Assembly: GCF_041415945.1 (NCBI RefSeq)
Contig: NZ_JBGCUS010000001.1
Span: 4,186,501-4,250,500 of the forward strand
Length of the DNA: 64,000 nucleotides
Reading direction: 5' to 3'
From: Ancylobacter sp. IITR112
Lineage (GTDB): Bacteria; Pseudomonadota; Alphaproteobacteria; Rhizobiales; Xanthobacteraceae
The notes beneath the pieces were generated by a model. It was given only the letters and a program-made list of their open reading frames with translations, was not told where the DNA came from and did not search any database. The position numbers were made by a program, and so were the translations under genes. Shown here one piece after another: positions 32,722 to 41,642 of the stretch. How positions within the stretch are numbered: the stretch's first letter is position 1; every line of letters starts with the position of its first letter.

Positions 32722-33638
32722 AATACGACATTCACCAGTCCACGGCCTATTCCTACGCCTCCTCCGTCCCGGTGGCGCGCCATGTGGTGCGCATGGTGCC
32801 GGTGGAGCGGGCGAACCAGCGGGTGGTCGCCAGCCATTTCACCGTCGAGCCCGAGCCGGCGGAATGGACCGAGACCCGCGATTTCTTCGGCAACAAGGTG
32901 GTGCATATCCGTATCGAGACCCCGCACCGCAGTTTCGTCGTCAAGACGCGGGCGCGGGTGGAGGTGGAGGCGCCGCGCGAGGTGCCGGCGCAGGCCGGCC
33001 CCTCCTGGGAGGCGACACGCGAGGCGGCCAATGGCAGTCTCGATCTCTCCGCCCAGTCTCCGGCGCATTTCCTGTTTCCGAGCCCCGCCGTGCCGCTGAG
33101 CCCGGCCATCACCGACTGGACCGCGACGAGCTTCCCGCCGGACCGGCCGATGCTCGACGCCTGCATTGAGCTGATGCAGCGCATCCATGCGGAGTTCACC
33201 TACGATCCGCGCGCCACCGATGTCTCCACCCCGCCGCTGGAAGCCTTCGAGATGCGGGCCGGCGTGTGCCAGGATTTCGCGCATATCATGATCGCCGGGC
33301 TGCGCGGGCTCGGCCTGCCGGCGGCCTATGTCTCCGGCTTCCTGCGCACCGAGCCGCCGCCGGGCAAGGAGCGGCTGCAGGGGGCCGACGCCACGCATGC
33401 CTGGGTGGCGGTGTGGTGCGGGGAGGCGATCGGCTGGCAGGGGCTGGACCCGACGAATGCGCTCACCGTCGCCACCGACCATGTGGTGCTGGCGGTCGGG
33501 CGCGACTACACCGATGTCGCCCCGATAGGCGGCGTGGTGTTCGGTTCCGGACGGCAGAAGCTGAAGGTCGAGGTTGATGTCATCCCGATGCCGGATGAGC
33601 CTTCCCCCCGCCGGGAGCCGCCGCGTCCTCCCGCCTGA
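32718..33638 (+). CDS. Transglutaminase-like cysteine peptidase
   Basis: A 306-residue protein with a Bact_transglu_N domain (MKYDIHQSTAYSYASSVPVARH at the start) and a transglutaminase-like core. The triad is visible: Cys184 in AGVCQDFAH, His227 in ATHAW and Asp244 in GLDPT. It is translationally coupled to the ATP-grasp/alpha-E gene by a 4-bp overlap. The C-terminus is a short proline/arginine-rich tail. Such proteins usually hydrolyse or transfer amide bonds. Pairing a ligase (ATP-grasp) with amide-cleaving enzymes suggests a make-and-trim system for an unknown peptide or isopeptide. No secretion signal was found, so a cytosolic location is likely. Confidence 0.9.
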   Translation: MKYDIHQSTAYSYASSVPVARHVVRMVPVERANQRVVASHFTVEPEPAEWTETRDFFGNKVVHIRIETPHRSFVVKTRARVEVEAPREVPAQAGPSWEATREAANGSLDLSAQSPAHFLFPSPAVPLSPAITDWTATSFPPDRPMLDACIELMQRIHAEFTYDPRATDVSTPPLEAFEMRAGVCQDFAHIMIAGLRGLGLPAAYVSGFLRTEPPPGKERLQGADATHAWVAVWCGEAIGWQGLDPTNALTVATDHVVLAVGRDYTDVAPIGGVVFGSGRQKLKVEVDVIPMPDEPSPRREPPRPPA

Positions 33639-33806
33639 AGCCGGGCGCGAGGGTGCTGCCTCCGGCGGGGCAATTGTCGCGCCCGCGCCGATGCGGTAAG
33701 CCGATCCCCGGACGGACGTTCGGGCGCGCCTGCGGCGGCCCGTCGGCCCCGGACGCTCCCCACAGGACGGGCGCGTCCATCGCCTCTTCTGTGGAAAGGT
33801 TCCGCC

Positions 33807-34577
33807 GTGACGAAGTCGACCCCGCCCGCCGCCGCGCCCGCCCTGCCGCTGTTCTACCGCTCGCCGGCGCTGCTGCGGTTCAAGGACCATTCCCGGCTCT
33901 CCGTGCGGCGCGAGCCGCATTTCGGCTTCGCCGCCACCACGACTTCGGTCCCGCTGGTGGTGAGCGAGTTCGTCGCCGCCGGGCATGACTATCCCATCGT
34001 GTTCGCCAGCGACGAGGCCGCGATGCCGCTGGTGGTGACGGGCGTCACCGCCGAGCAGAACCTGTTCGTGGAGGCCGACGGACAGTGGCGCGCCGGCCGT
34101 TACATCCCCGGCTATATCCGCCGCTACCCCTTCATCGGCATCACCGCCGAGGGTGGCGCGACCATGCTCGGCATCGACCTCGCCAGCCCCCGCATCGCCC
34201 CGGCGGGCGACGCGGGGGCCGAGCGGCTGTTCGACGCCAAGGGCGCCGCCACCCAGACCGGGCAGGCGGCGATGGCGCTGTGCGAGGCCTATGCCGCCGA
34301 CCATGCCCGCACCCGGGCCTTCGCCGAGGCGCTGCAGGCCAACAAGCTGCTGGTGGCGCGCACGGCGGAGGTGAATTACGCCGATTCCGGCCGGGCGGTG
34401 GTGCAGGGCTTCCAACTGGTCGACGAGGCCGCCTTCCGCAAGCTGCCGGACGCGGTGCTGGTGGAATTCCACGCCAAGGGCTGGCTGGACCTGATCGTCC
34501 TGCACCTTGCCTCGCAGCAACGCTGGCGTGATCTGGTGGAACTCTCCGCAAAGCAGCGCCCCGCCGCCACGAACTGA
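33807..34577 (+). CDS. SapC family protein
   Basis: A 256-residue protein of the SapC family, named for a protein in the Caulobacter S-layer export locus but widespread in alphaproteobacteria without S-layers. Typical motifs are seen: LSVRREPHFGFAATTTSVPLVVSEF, DYPIVFA and RYIPGYIRRYPFI (about residues 93-105). It starts with GTG, preceded by GGAAAGG. No signal peptide or membrane helix is evident, so the original transport-related name is not supported here. It stands alone 168 bp after the transglutaminase operon and 131 bp before ampG. True function unknown. Confidence 0.85.
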   Translation: MTKSTPPAAAPALPLFYRSPALLRFKDHSRLSVRREPHFGFAATTTSVPLVVSEFVAAGHDYPIVFASDEAAMPLVVTGVTAEQNLFVEADGQWRAGRYIPGYIRRYPFIGITAEGGATMLGIDLASPRIAPAGDAGAERLFDAKGAATQTGQAAMALCEAYAADHARTRAFAEALQANKLLVARTAEVNYADSGRAVVQGFQLVDEAAFRKLPDAVLVEFHAKGWLDLIVLHLASQQRWRDLVELSAKQRPAATN

Positions 34578-34708
34578 CGGACAGCGTAGCCGGTGGCCGG
34601 GTCGGTTGCGGCGGCGTCTTGGTGATTCAATCGCGGGCGAAAGCACTTTAGAGATAAGTGCGCTCGCCCCGATTCGCGCCTGTGCGCCCGCCGCCGAGAC
34701 CGCTGACC

Positions 34709-36055
34709 ATGACCGACACCGCCCGCACCGATCCGGCCCGCGAGGATGATGGCTTTCTCGCCAGCCTCGCCGTCTATCTGCGCCGTCGCGTGCTCATCGT
34801 CATGCTGCTGGGCTTCTCCTCCGGCCTGCCGCTGGCGCTGTCCGGCGCCACGCTGACCATCTGGATGGCGGAGGCGCAGGTGAACCTCGCCACGATCGGC
34901 CTCTTCGCGCTGGTCGGCGTGCCCTATAATTTCAAGTTCATCTGGGCGCCGCTGGTCGATGCGCTCGATGTGCCGCTTCTGGGGCGCTGGCTCGGGCGGC
35001 GCCGCGGCTGGCTGGTGTTCACCCAGCTTCTGCTGATCCTCGCCGTCGCTTGGCTGGGTTTTCAGGACCCGGTGAACGCACCCTGGCATGTCGCGCTCGG
35101 CGCGCTGCTGGTCGCCACCGCCTCGGCGACGCAGGACATCGTGGTCGATGCCTTCCGCGTCGAGAGCCTGGAGGTGCGCGAACAGGCTGCCGGCATGGCG
35201 GGCTATGTCGCCGCCTACCGGGTCGGCATGCTGGCCTCCGGCGCCGGGGTGGTGCTGCTGGTGGCGTGGTTCGAGGTGCTGGGCGTGCCGCGCGCGGATG
35301 TGTGGGCGTGGGGCTATCTCGCCGCCGCCGCCATGGTCGGCGTCGGCCTGATCGCCGCGCTGCTCGCGAAGGAGCCGGCCGGCGCGCCGGCGATCCGGCA
35401 CGGGGAAAACGTGTTCCGCCGCATCGGCGAGACGGCGGTGGGCGCCTTCGCCGAGTTCCTCACCCGCAACAGCGCGATCGCCATCCTGCTCTTCGTGGTG
35501 CTGTTCAAGTTCTGCGACGCCTTTGCCGGCGCGCTGACCGGCGCCTTCGTCATCAATATCGGCTTCGACAAGGCGACCTATGCCGGCGTGGTCAAGGGCG
35601 TCGGCTTCGCCGCGGCGCTGGTCGGCGGCTTTGCTGGCGGGGTCATCGCCCGCGCCTTGCCGCTCGCCACCGCCCTCTGGGTGGCGGGGGTGCTGCAGAT
35701 GCTCTCCAACCTCGCCTTTTCCTGGCAGGCCTGGATGGGGGTGAATGTGCCGGCGCTGACCGCGACCATCGTGGTCGAGAACTTTACCGGCGCCATCGGC
35801 ACGGTGATCTTCGTCGCTTACATCTCGGCGCTGTGCGGCAACCGCGCCCATACCGCGACCCAATATGCGCTGCTGACCGCGCTGGCGGCGGTGGGGCGGA
35901 CCTTCCTCGCCTCCTCCGCCGGCTTCGTCGCCGAGGCGACGGGGTGGATGGCGTTCTTTGCCATCACCGCGCTCGCCGCCCTGCCGGGGCTGGCCCTGCT
36001 CGCCTATCTGCAGGCGCGCGGCCATTTCCGGGAGTTGGGGGCGGTCAAGGCGTAG
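34709..36055 (+). CDS. ampG: AmpG-type muropeptide permease (MFS)
   Basis: A 448-residue major-facilitator protein with 12 or more hydrophobic segments. It shows AmpG-family features: GFSSGLPLALSGATLTIWMAEAQ (about residues 34-56), VGVPYNFKFIWAPLVDALDVP (about 68-88) and QDIVVDAFRVESL (about 140-152). AmpG imports anhydromuropeptides from the periplasm for cell-wall recycling and feeds beta-lactamase induction in some species. I start at the ATG giving MTDTART. It converges on recR with only 19 bp between stops, where a 16-bp GC palindrome (36056-36071) may serve as a shared transcription end. Confidence 0.87.
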   Translation: MTDTARTDPAREDDGFLASLAVYLRRRVLIVMLLGFSSGLPLALSGATLTIWMAEAQVNLATIGLFALVGVPYNFKFIWAPLVDALDVPLLGRWLGRRRGWLVFTQLLLILAVAWLGFQDPVNAPWHVALGALLVATASATQDIVVDAFRVESLEVREQAAGMAGYVAAYRVGMLASGAGVVLLVAWFEVLGVPRADVWAWGYLAAAAMVGVGLIAALLAKEPAGAPAIRHGENVFRRIGETAVGAFAEFLTRNSAIAILLFVVLFKFCDAFAGALTGAFVINIGFDKATYAGVVKGVGFAAALVGGFAGGVIARALPLATALWVAGVLQMLSNLAFSWQAWMGVNVPALTATIVVENFTGAIGTVIFVAYISALCGNRAHTATQYALLTALAAVGRTFLASSAGFVAEATGWMAFFAITALAALPGLALLAYLQARGHFRELGAVKA

Positions 36056-36071
36056 CGCGCGCCGGCGCGCG
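36056..36071. terminator. 16-bp GC palindrome between convergent ampG and recR
   Basis: CGCGCGCCGGCGCGCG is fully self-complementary and fills the 19-bp gap between the two convergent genes. It has no loop or T-run, so its role as a terminator is only a guess from position. Confidence 0.25.
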
Positions 36072-36074
36072 GAA

Positions 36075-36680
36075 TCAGGAACTGGTCCGCGCGCGGATGG
36101 CGGCGGACAGAGTCCCCTCGTCGAGATAATCGAGCTCGCCGCCGACGGGTACGCCATGGGCGAGGCGGGTGACCTTCACCGGCGCTGCGCGCAGCAGCTC
36201 GGCGATGTAATGCGCCGTGGTCTGCCCGTCGACCGTGGCGCCGAGCGCCAGCAGTACCTCGCTCACCGCGCCGCTCTCGACCCGCGCCACCAGCGAGGAC
36301 AGGTTGAGCTCGTCCGGGCCGATGCCGTCGAGCGGGGAGAGCGTGCCGCCGAGCACATGGTAGCGCGCGTTGACCGCGCCCGCCCGCTCCAGCGCCCAGA
36401 GGTCGGCGACGTCGGCAACCACCACCAGAAGCGCGGGATCGCGCGTGTCGTCGCAGCAGATCGAGCAGGGATCGCGCACGTCGATGTTGCCGCATATGCG
36501 GCAGGTGCAGATCTTGCCGAGCACATCGCCCATGGCGCTGGCGAGCGGGCTCATCAATTGCTCGCGCTTCTTGATCAGGTGCAGGGCAGCGCGGCGGGCG
36601 GAGCGCGGCCCGAGACCGGGCACCCGGGCGAGAAGCTGGATCAGGCGTTCGATTTCAGGGCCGGCGACGGCGCGGGGCAT
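36075..36680 (-). CDS. recR: Recombination protein RecR
   Basis: A 201-residue RecR of normal length. The helix-hairpin-helix is at the N-terminus ([20 protein letters not shown], about residues 17-36), the C4 zinc finger next (CTCRICGN and DPCSICCD, about 58-75), then a Toprim domain with [15 protein letters not shown]. RecR loads RecA with RecF and RecO during gap repair. The Toprim strand reads [13 protein letters not shown], where many homologues have Glu in place of the first Ala. RecR is often next to dnaX-ybaB; here it is alone, convergent with ampG and divergent from the antiporter gene, so it has its own promoter in 36681-36865. Confidence 0.95.
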   Translation of the reverse strand: MPRAVAGPEIERLIQLLARVPGLGPRSARRAALHLIKKREQLMSPLASAMGDVLGKICTCRICGNIDVRDPCSICCDDTRDPALLVVVADVADLWALERAGAVNARYHVLGGTLSPLDGIGPDELNLSSLVARVESGAVSEVLLALGATVDGQTTAHYIAELLRAAPVKVTRLAHGVPVGGELDYLDEGTLSAAIRARTSS

Positions 36681-36865
36681 GGCATCCTCATCGCCGGTCG
36701 GGAGGCCGCCGGCCCGCTTCGTCTAGCGCAGGCCGCCGCGGCCCGCAAAGGGGCGGGGCGTGGCCCCCCGCCGACGGCCGCGCCCAAACGTCCGGTTTTG
36801 CTCGACACCCGGCGAGGGGGTTGCTAACCCCGCTAGCAGCCATACCAGCCGACCGGGGAAGACCG

Positions 36866-38335
36866 ATGACGACGACGAAAGCCGCCGCCCGTGCCCTCTC
36901 ACGCCGTGCCGCGCCGTTAATGCCCCTGCTTGCCGCTGCCGCCCTGGTGCCGGCGATGGCCGGGCCGGCGCAGGCGGCGGAAGGCATGGGCATCAACGGC
37001 GCGATGTTGCCGCTGCTCTGGGGCCTGCCCTTCGCCGGCATGCTGCTGTCGATCGCCATCATTCCGCTGCTGGCCGGCGCCTTCTGGCATCATCATTATG
37101 GCAAGGTGGCGCTATTCTGGGCGCTGGCCTTTCTGGTGCCGTTCATCGCCGTCCATGGCGCGGGCCTCGCCGTCTATGAAGTGGCGCATGCCGCGCTGCT
37201 GGAATACATCCCCTTCATCATCCTGTTGTTCGCGCTGTTCACCATTTCCGGCGGGATCCTGCTTACCGGCAATCTGCATGGCAGCCCCGGCGTGAACACG
37301 GCGCTGCTCGCCATCGGCACGGTGCTGGCGAGCGTGATCGGCACCACCGGCGCCTCCATGGTGCTGATCCGCCCGCTGCTGCGCGCCAATGACAACCGCC
37401 GGTTCAACGTGCACACCGTCGTGTTCTTCATCTTCCTGGTGTCGAATATCGGCGGCTCGCTGACGCCGCTCGGCGACCCGCCGCTGTTCCTCGGCTTCCT
37501 CAAGGGCGTCGATTTCTTCTGGACCACCCAGCATCTGCTGCACGACACGGCCGTGGTCGCCGTGATCCTGCTGGTGGTGTTCTATCTGCTCGACCGGCAC
37601 TTCTATGGCCGGGAAGAGAAGCTTCCGCCGAAAGCCGATCCGACGCCCGATACGGAGCGGCTCGGCCTGCGCGGGCTGCGCAACCTGCCGCTGCTCGGCG
37701 GCGTTATCGCTGCCATCCTGATGAGCGCGCTGTGGAAGCCGGGTATCGAGTTCAACATCCTCGGTACCCATGTGCCGCTGCCGTCGATCGCGCGCGACAT
37801 AAGCCTGCTGGTGCTGGCCGGCATCTCCATCGCCATCACGCCGGCCTTCATTCGCGAGCGCAACGGCTTCGACTGGGAGCCGATCCGCGAGGTGGCCAAG
37901 CTGTTCGCCGCCATCTTCCTCACCATCATTCCGGTCATCGCCATTTTGCGGGCGGGGGCGGAGGGCGCGCTGTCGCCGCTCGTCGCTCTGGTGACGGACG
38001 AGGCCGGCGGTCCGGTGAATGCCGGCTATTTCTGGATGACCGGTCTGCTCTCCGGCTTCCTCGACAATGCGCCGACCTATCTCGTCTTCTTCAACCTCGC
38101 CGGCGGTGACGCGCAGGAATTGATGACGCGCTACGCGGTGACGCTGGAGGCGATTTCCGCCGGCGCGGTGTTCATGGGGGCGCTGACCTATATCGGCAAT
38201 GCGCCGAACTTCATGGTTCTGGCCATCGCCAAGGGGCGCGGGGTCAATATGCCGAGCTTCTTCGGCTATATGGCCTGGTCGGGCCTGTTCCTGCTGCCCT
38301 GCTTCGCGCTGCTGACCTGGCTCTATTTCCTTTGA
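36866..38335 (+). CDS. NhaD-type sodium:proton antiporter
   Basis: A 489-residue membrane protein of the NhaD/ion-transporter superfamily. A cleavable-looking N-terminus (LLAAAALVPAMAGPAQA) is followed by about 12 helices. Key segments: HHHYGKVALFWAL, NIGGSLTPLGDPPLFLGFL (about residues 194-212), which matches the conserved polar re-entrant motif of the family, and LDNAPTYLVFFNL (about 397-409). It would exchange cytoplasmic Na+ or Li+ for protons. The start ATG follows GGGGAAGACCG. It is divergent from recR and convergent with the PEPCK-like gene, with a hairpin between the two stops. Confidence 0.87.
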   Translation: MTTTKAAARALSRRAAPLMPLLAAAALVPAMAGPAQAAEGMGINGAMLPLLWGLPFAGMLLSIAIIPLLAGAFWHHHYGKVALFWALAFLVPFIAVHGAGLAVYEVAHAALLEYIPFIILLFALFTISGGILLTGNLHGSPGVNTALLAIGTVLASVIGTTGASMVLIRPLLRANDNRRFNVHTVVFFIFLVSNIGGSLTPLGDPPLFLGFLKGVDFFWTTQHLLHDTAVVAVILLVVFYLLDRHFYGREEKLPPKADPTPDTERLGLRGLRNLPLLGGVIAAILMSALWKPGIEFNILGTHVPLPSIARDISLLVLAGISIAITPAFIRERNGFDWEPIREVAKLFAAIFLTIIPVIAILRAGAEGALSPLVALVTDEAGGPVNAGYFWMTGLLSGFLDNAPTYLVFFNLAGGDAQELMTRYAVTLEAISAGAVFMGALTYIGNAPNFMVLAIAKGRGVNMPSFFGYMAWSGLFLLPCFALLTWLYFL

Positions 38336-38360
38336 GCCAGGGGCCAGGGTGGCCCGCCGC

Positions 38361-38383
38361 GGCGGCCCGCCGGACGGGCCGCC
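38361..38383. terminator. Hairpin between convergent antiporter and PEPCK-like genes
   Basis: GGCGGCCCG (38361-38369) and CGGGCCGCC (38375-38383) form a perfect 9-bp stem with a 5-nt loop in the 56-bp gap between convergent stops. This is a plausible bidirectional transcription end, without a T-run. Confidence 0.45.
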
Positions 38384-38391
38384 TGTCGGGC

Positions 38392-39876
38392 CTACTCCGC
38401 CGCCACGGCCATGCCGGACGGCGCCGCGCCGTCCGCCTCGGCGGGCACCTCATCGACGGAGCGGCCGGCGACGAAACGCTCTGCCCATCGGCGCGCGGCA
38501 GCGGCATAATCGTCCCGGTTTGCCCAGGCTCCGGCGGGGTCGAGCAAAGCCGCGTCCACCCCTTCGACCGCCACCGGCACTTGCAGGCCGAGATGCGGAT
38601 CGGTGCGCCACGCGCTGTCGGCGATTTCGCTCGCCCGCGCGGCGTCGACAAGGCGGCGGCTTGCCACCAGCGGCACGCGCGAGCCCGTCTCGTCGCCGAT
38701 CCGGCCGGTATTGAGCAGCCAGCAGGCGGGGGAGTGGCGCTCCAACAGCCCGCGCAGGCGGTCGCTATCGGCGCCCGGCGCCGGCCGCCCTGCTTCGGAC
38801 AGCAGCGGGCCGAGCGCCTGCGCCGGGTTCAGCCGCGCCAGCGCCGGCAGCGCGCCGCTCTCGTCGCGGATGAGCACGAACAGATGCGCCGGCGCGCCGA
38901 GCGCGGGCGTGCCGCCGTTCAGGGCGGGCAGCAGGAGGCGGGCGTCGTCCGCGCCGCCCGCCGTCAGATCGACCGTGCGGCGGGCGGGATCAAGGGCGAC
39001 GTTTTCGAGCAGCGCGCCGAAGCTCTGTGCCGCCTGCCGTGCGTCCGGCGCCGCCGCGAGATCGGCGGGCCGGGCATAGCGGCCGGTCTCCAGCGCGACG
39101 AGCCCGTCATCGCCCCAGCCGAGCGCGCCGTCGAACACGGGTAGCCCTTGCTCCGTCGGCCCTGCCGCGAGCGTGCTTTTGCCGCTACCGGGCGCACCGA
39201 TGAACAGCGTCACCGGCCCGCCGCTCACCGCACCGTCGAGCGGCAGCAGCCCCGCCTCGGCGAGCGGAGCGGCGAGCAGATGGGCGAGGGCGGCGCGGAC
39301 CGCCGCGCTGCGCGCCGTACCGGCGACCAACGCCAGCCCGCTTGCGAGATCGAGAGCCACGACGCCGTCGCCACGCACGCCGTGGGTTTCTTCAACGGGA
39401 TGGAAGCCGGGCGCGCACAGAATGGTGAGACGCGGGGCCTCGCCGCTGGCCGGCTCGCACGCCGCCATCAGATGCCGGATGGCGAGGGCGTGCCACGCCT
39501 GGTCCGACAGCAGGCGCAGGGCGACGTGGCGCGACGGCCCCGCCGCGACGCGGATATCCTGCCCGAACAGGGTGCGGCGGGCGACATAGGCGAGGAGATC
39601 GGCCTTCAGAGCCTCGAACTGGTCACGGGTCAACCTGGCGATGCTCGCCGGCGGCGCGCCGGCCTCGCCGTCCTCGACGCGGGCGAGGCGGAGGTCCGGC
39701 TCGCCCCGCAGCGTGGTGACCGCCAGCGCCCCTGTCGCCGAGAGCCGCACTTCGCCCCGTGCGACGGCGCGCTCGCACAGCACGGCGGTGCCCAGATTCC
39801 AGAACACCCGGCCGGTGCCCGCGGGGTCGAGGCCCTCAAGGCCGGAAGGTTCGCTCTGCGTGCCGGTTAGGTTCAA
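38392..39876 (-). CDS. PEP carboxykinase (ATP) homologue lacking catalytic residues
   Basis: A 494-residue protein that aligns by eye over its whole length with rhizobial PckA: FWNLGTAVLCERAVARGE, LFGQDIRVAAGPSRH, QAWHALAIRHLM, SFGALLENVALDPARR, CWLLNTGRIGDETGSRVPL. The P-loop is kept as GAPGSGKST (about 227-235). However, the HTGRSPKDKF substrate loop is absent. The SYAGEMKK segment with metal/substrate Tyr and Lys reads ARSAAVRA, the MHCSAN His segment reads LDGAVS, and the metal-binding GDDEHGW reads FDGALGW. It therefore should not act as a PEP carboxykinase but may still bind a nucleotide. The start is TTG with a strong AGGAGG site 8 nt upstream. It occupies the usual pckA position beside chvI. 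Confidence 0.85.
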   Translation of the reverse strand: MNLTGTQSEPSGLEGLDPAGTGRVFWNLGTAVLCERAVARGEVRLSATGALAVTTLRGEPDLRLARVEDGEAGAPPASIARLTRDQFEALKADLLAYVARRTLFGQDIRVAAGPSRHVALRLLSDQAWHALAIRHLMAACEPASGEAPRLTILCAPGFHPVEETHGVRGDGVVALDLASGLALVAGTARSAAVRAALAHLLAAPLAEAGLLPLDGAVSGGPVTLFIGAPGSGKSTLAAGPTEQGLPVFDGALGWGDDGLVALETGRYARPADLAAAPDARQAAQSFGALLENVALDPARRTVDLTAGGADDARLLLPALNGGTPALGAPAHLFVLIRDESGALPALARLNPAQALGPLLSEAGRPAPGADSDRLRGLLERHSPACWLLNTGRIGDETGSRVPLVASRRLVDAARASEIADSAWRTDPHLGLQVPVAVEGVDAALLDPAGAWANRDDYAAAARRWAERFVAGRSVDEVPAEADGAAPSGMAVAAE

Positions 39877-39994
39877 GGTCGGCTCCTCCTACGCATGACA
39901 GGAGGCGCGACCATGGGAGGCCAAAGGGGCGTTTTGCGCGAAATTCCGGGTCCATTATGTGGCTAAAGCGAGGATTATGCGTCGATTTTTGATG

Positions 39995-40747
39995 TTATTG
40001 GACGGCTGCCGCTCGGGCAGCATTGGCCCGCTCGACCAGCGCCGCGCGCATCTCCTGCGCGGTGGTGACGCGGGCGCCGAAATCGAGGCGCCGTACCTGG
40101 GTGCCGTCCATCAGGTCGCAGCCCTCGGGGTCGAGCCCGACCAGCTTCCAGTGTCCGGGGCCGGTGCCGATGAGGTGGAGCGCATAGAGCTGGATGGCGT
40201 CGGCATGGTCGGCGTTCATATGCGCCACGGCGCCTTCTTCCGCCGCCAGCACGCCCGCCGCATCGTCGATGCGGGTGGCGAGCGCCGGCCCCTCCACATC
40301 GGTGATGCGGCCGAAACCGGCGACAAGATGCGCGCTCTCCACCTCGACACGGTAGAAGGCGAAGTCGCTGAAGCCGGCGAAGCCCGCCGCATCAGAATGT
40401 CGGGCGAGAAAGCGGCGGCGGGCGGTAGCAATCGCCTCCGGGTCGGTCAGCGCCGCGATGCGCCCCTTCAGCCCGGCGCGGGCGCCCTGCAATTCGTCGC
40501 CCACCCGGTGCTCGTCGACCAGCAATGAGACGCGCGCGTCGCGCTGCAGATTGACGGTGTGGCGGGCGAGCTGGGACAGCAGCAGCAGCGGCGCGCCATC
40601 GGGCAGGGTGGCGAGCTGCACCAGCGAGGCATAGGGCGCGCCGTCGGCGTCGAGCGTGGCGAGCGCGGCGGTCTGGCTCTCGCGGATGAGCCGCTTGACG
40701 GCGCGGGAAGGGTCGAACGTCTCGGCCGGGGGTGCAGTCGCTGGCAT
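39995..40747 (-). CDS. HugZ-like pyridoxamine-phosphate-oxidase-fold protein
   Basis: A 250-residue protein with an N-terminal split-barrel (PNPOx-like) domain (ALATLDADGAPYASLVQLATLPDGAPLLLLSQLA, about residues 30-64) and the C-terminal DUF2470 domain (HMNADHADAIQLYAL, about 175-189). Relatives bind FMN or haem; HugZ proteins degrade haem, and others have unknown roles. The C-terminal His/Asp-rich loop that contacts haem in HugZ is present as MNADHAD. It lies between the PEPCK-like gene and chvI, a spot where rhizobia often carry such a gene. It is divergent from chvI, with the 189-bp intergenic region presumably holding both promoters. Confidence 0.83.
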   Translation of the reverse strand: MPATAPPAETFDPSRAVKRLIRESQTAALATLDADGAPYASLVQLATLPDGAPLLLLSQLARHTVNLQRDARVSLLVDEHRVGDELQGARAGLKGRIAALTDPEAIATARRRFLARHSDAAGFAGFSDFAFYRVEVESAHLVAGFGRITDVEGPALATRIDDAAGVLAAEEGAVAHMNADHADAIQLYALHLIGTGPGHWKLVGLDPEGCDLMDGTQVRRLDFGARVTTAQEMRAALVERANAARAAAVQ

Positions 40748-40936
40748 GTGGAAAGCTCCGCCTTATCTGCCACACAGGTGTGCCTTGCCTGCTGCGCCGT
40801 CAAGCCGTCCGCCCCCCGATTGGCGGGCGGGCGCGAAACGCGCTAATTTCGGCTGAATCAGTTTGCGTGTCACATTGTGGCCACGCCGGCGGGGTTCACC
40901 GCTTCGTGTACCGCCGCCGAACAGGAAAGTGCGCAG

Positions 40937-41635
40937 ATGCCGACCATCGCTCTCGTCGACGACGATCGCAACATTCTCACCTCCGTATCCATCGCCCTGG
41001 AGTCGGAGGGCTATCGTATCCAGACGTATACCGACGGCGCGACCGCCCTGGACGGCTTCAAGACCAACCCTCCCGACCTCGCCATCTTCGACATCAAGAT
41101 GCCGCGCATGGACGGCATGGAGCTGCTGCGCCGCCTGCGTCAGAAGAGCGACATGCCGGTGATCTTCCTCACCTCCAAGGATGACGAGATCGACGAACTG
41201 TTCGGCCTGAAGATGGGCGCCGACGACTTCATCAAGAAGCCGTTCTCCCAGCGCCTGCTGGTGGAGCGGGTGAAGGCGGTGCTGCGCCGCTTCGCGCCGA
41301 AGGACGGAAGCCTGCCGCGCGAGACCGACAGCGCCAAGGTGCTGGAGCGCGGCCTGCTGCGCATGGACCCCGAGCGCCACACCTGCACCTGGAAGGGCGA
41401 GAACGTCACCCTCACCGTCACCGAATTCCTCATCCTGCAGGCGCTCGCTACCCGCCCCGGCGTGGTCAAGAGCCGCAACGCGCTGATGGATGCGGCCTAT
41501 GACGATCAGGTCTATGTCGACGACCGCACCATCGACAGCCACATCAAGCGGCTGCGCAAGAAGTTCAAGGTGGCGGATGACAATTTCGAGATGATCGAGA
41601 CGCTGTACGGCGTCGGCTATCGCTTCAAGGAGTAG
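40937..41635 (+). CDS. chvI: Response regulator ChvI
   Basis: A 232-residue OmpR-type response regulator. The receiver domain (1-120) has the phospho-acceptor Asp in IFDIKMP (about residue 52), Thr in FLTSKD and Lys in IKKPFS. The C-terminal winged helix follows ([44 protein letters not shown]). ChvI with ChvG forms the acid/envelope-stress two-component system needed by rhizobia, Agrobacterium and Brucella for symbiosis or virulence. The start ATG is preceded by AGGAAAG. Only 7 bp separate it from chvG. Gene order and the [20 protein letters not shown] signature make this a confident orthologue call. Confidence 0.95.
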   Translation: MPTIALVDDDRNILTSVSIALESEGYRIQTYTDGATALDGFKTNPPDLAIFDIKMPRMDGMELLRRLRQKSDMPVIFLTSKDDEIDELFGLKMGADDFIKKPFSQRLLVERVKAVLRRFAPKDGSLPRETDSAKVLERGLLRMDPERHTCTWKGENVTLTVTEFLILQALATRPGVVKSRNALMDAAYDDQVYVDDRTIDSHIKRLRKKFKVADDNFEMIETLYGVGYRFKE

Positions 41636-41642
41636 CGAGCCC

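Noticed and set aside
34376..36157. A 593-codon minus-strand open frame opposite ampG
   Set aside because: His/Arg/Gln-rich antisense frame without any motif; AmpG membrane segments are clear on the plus strand.
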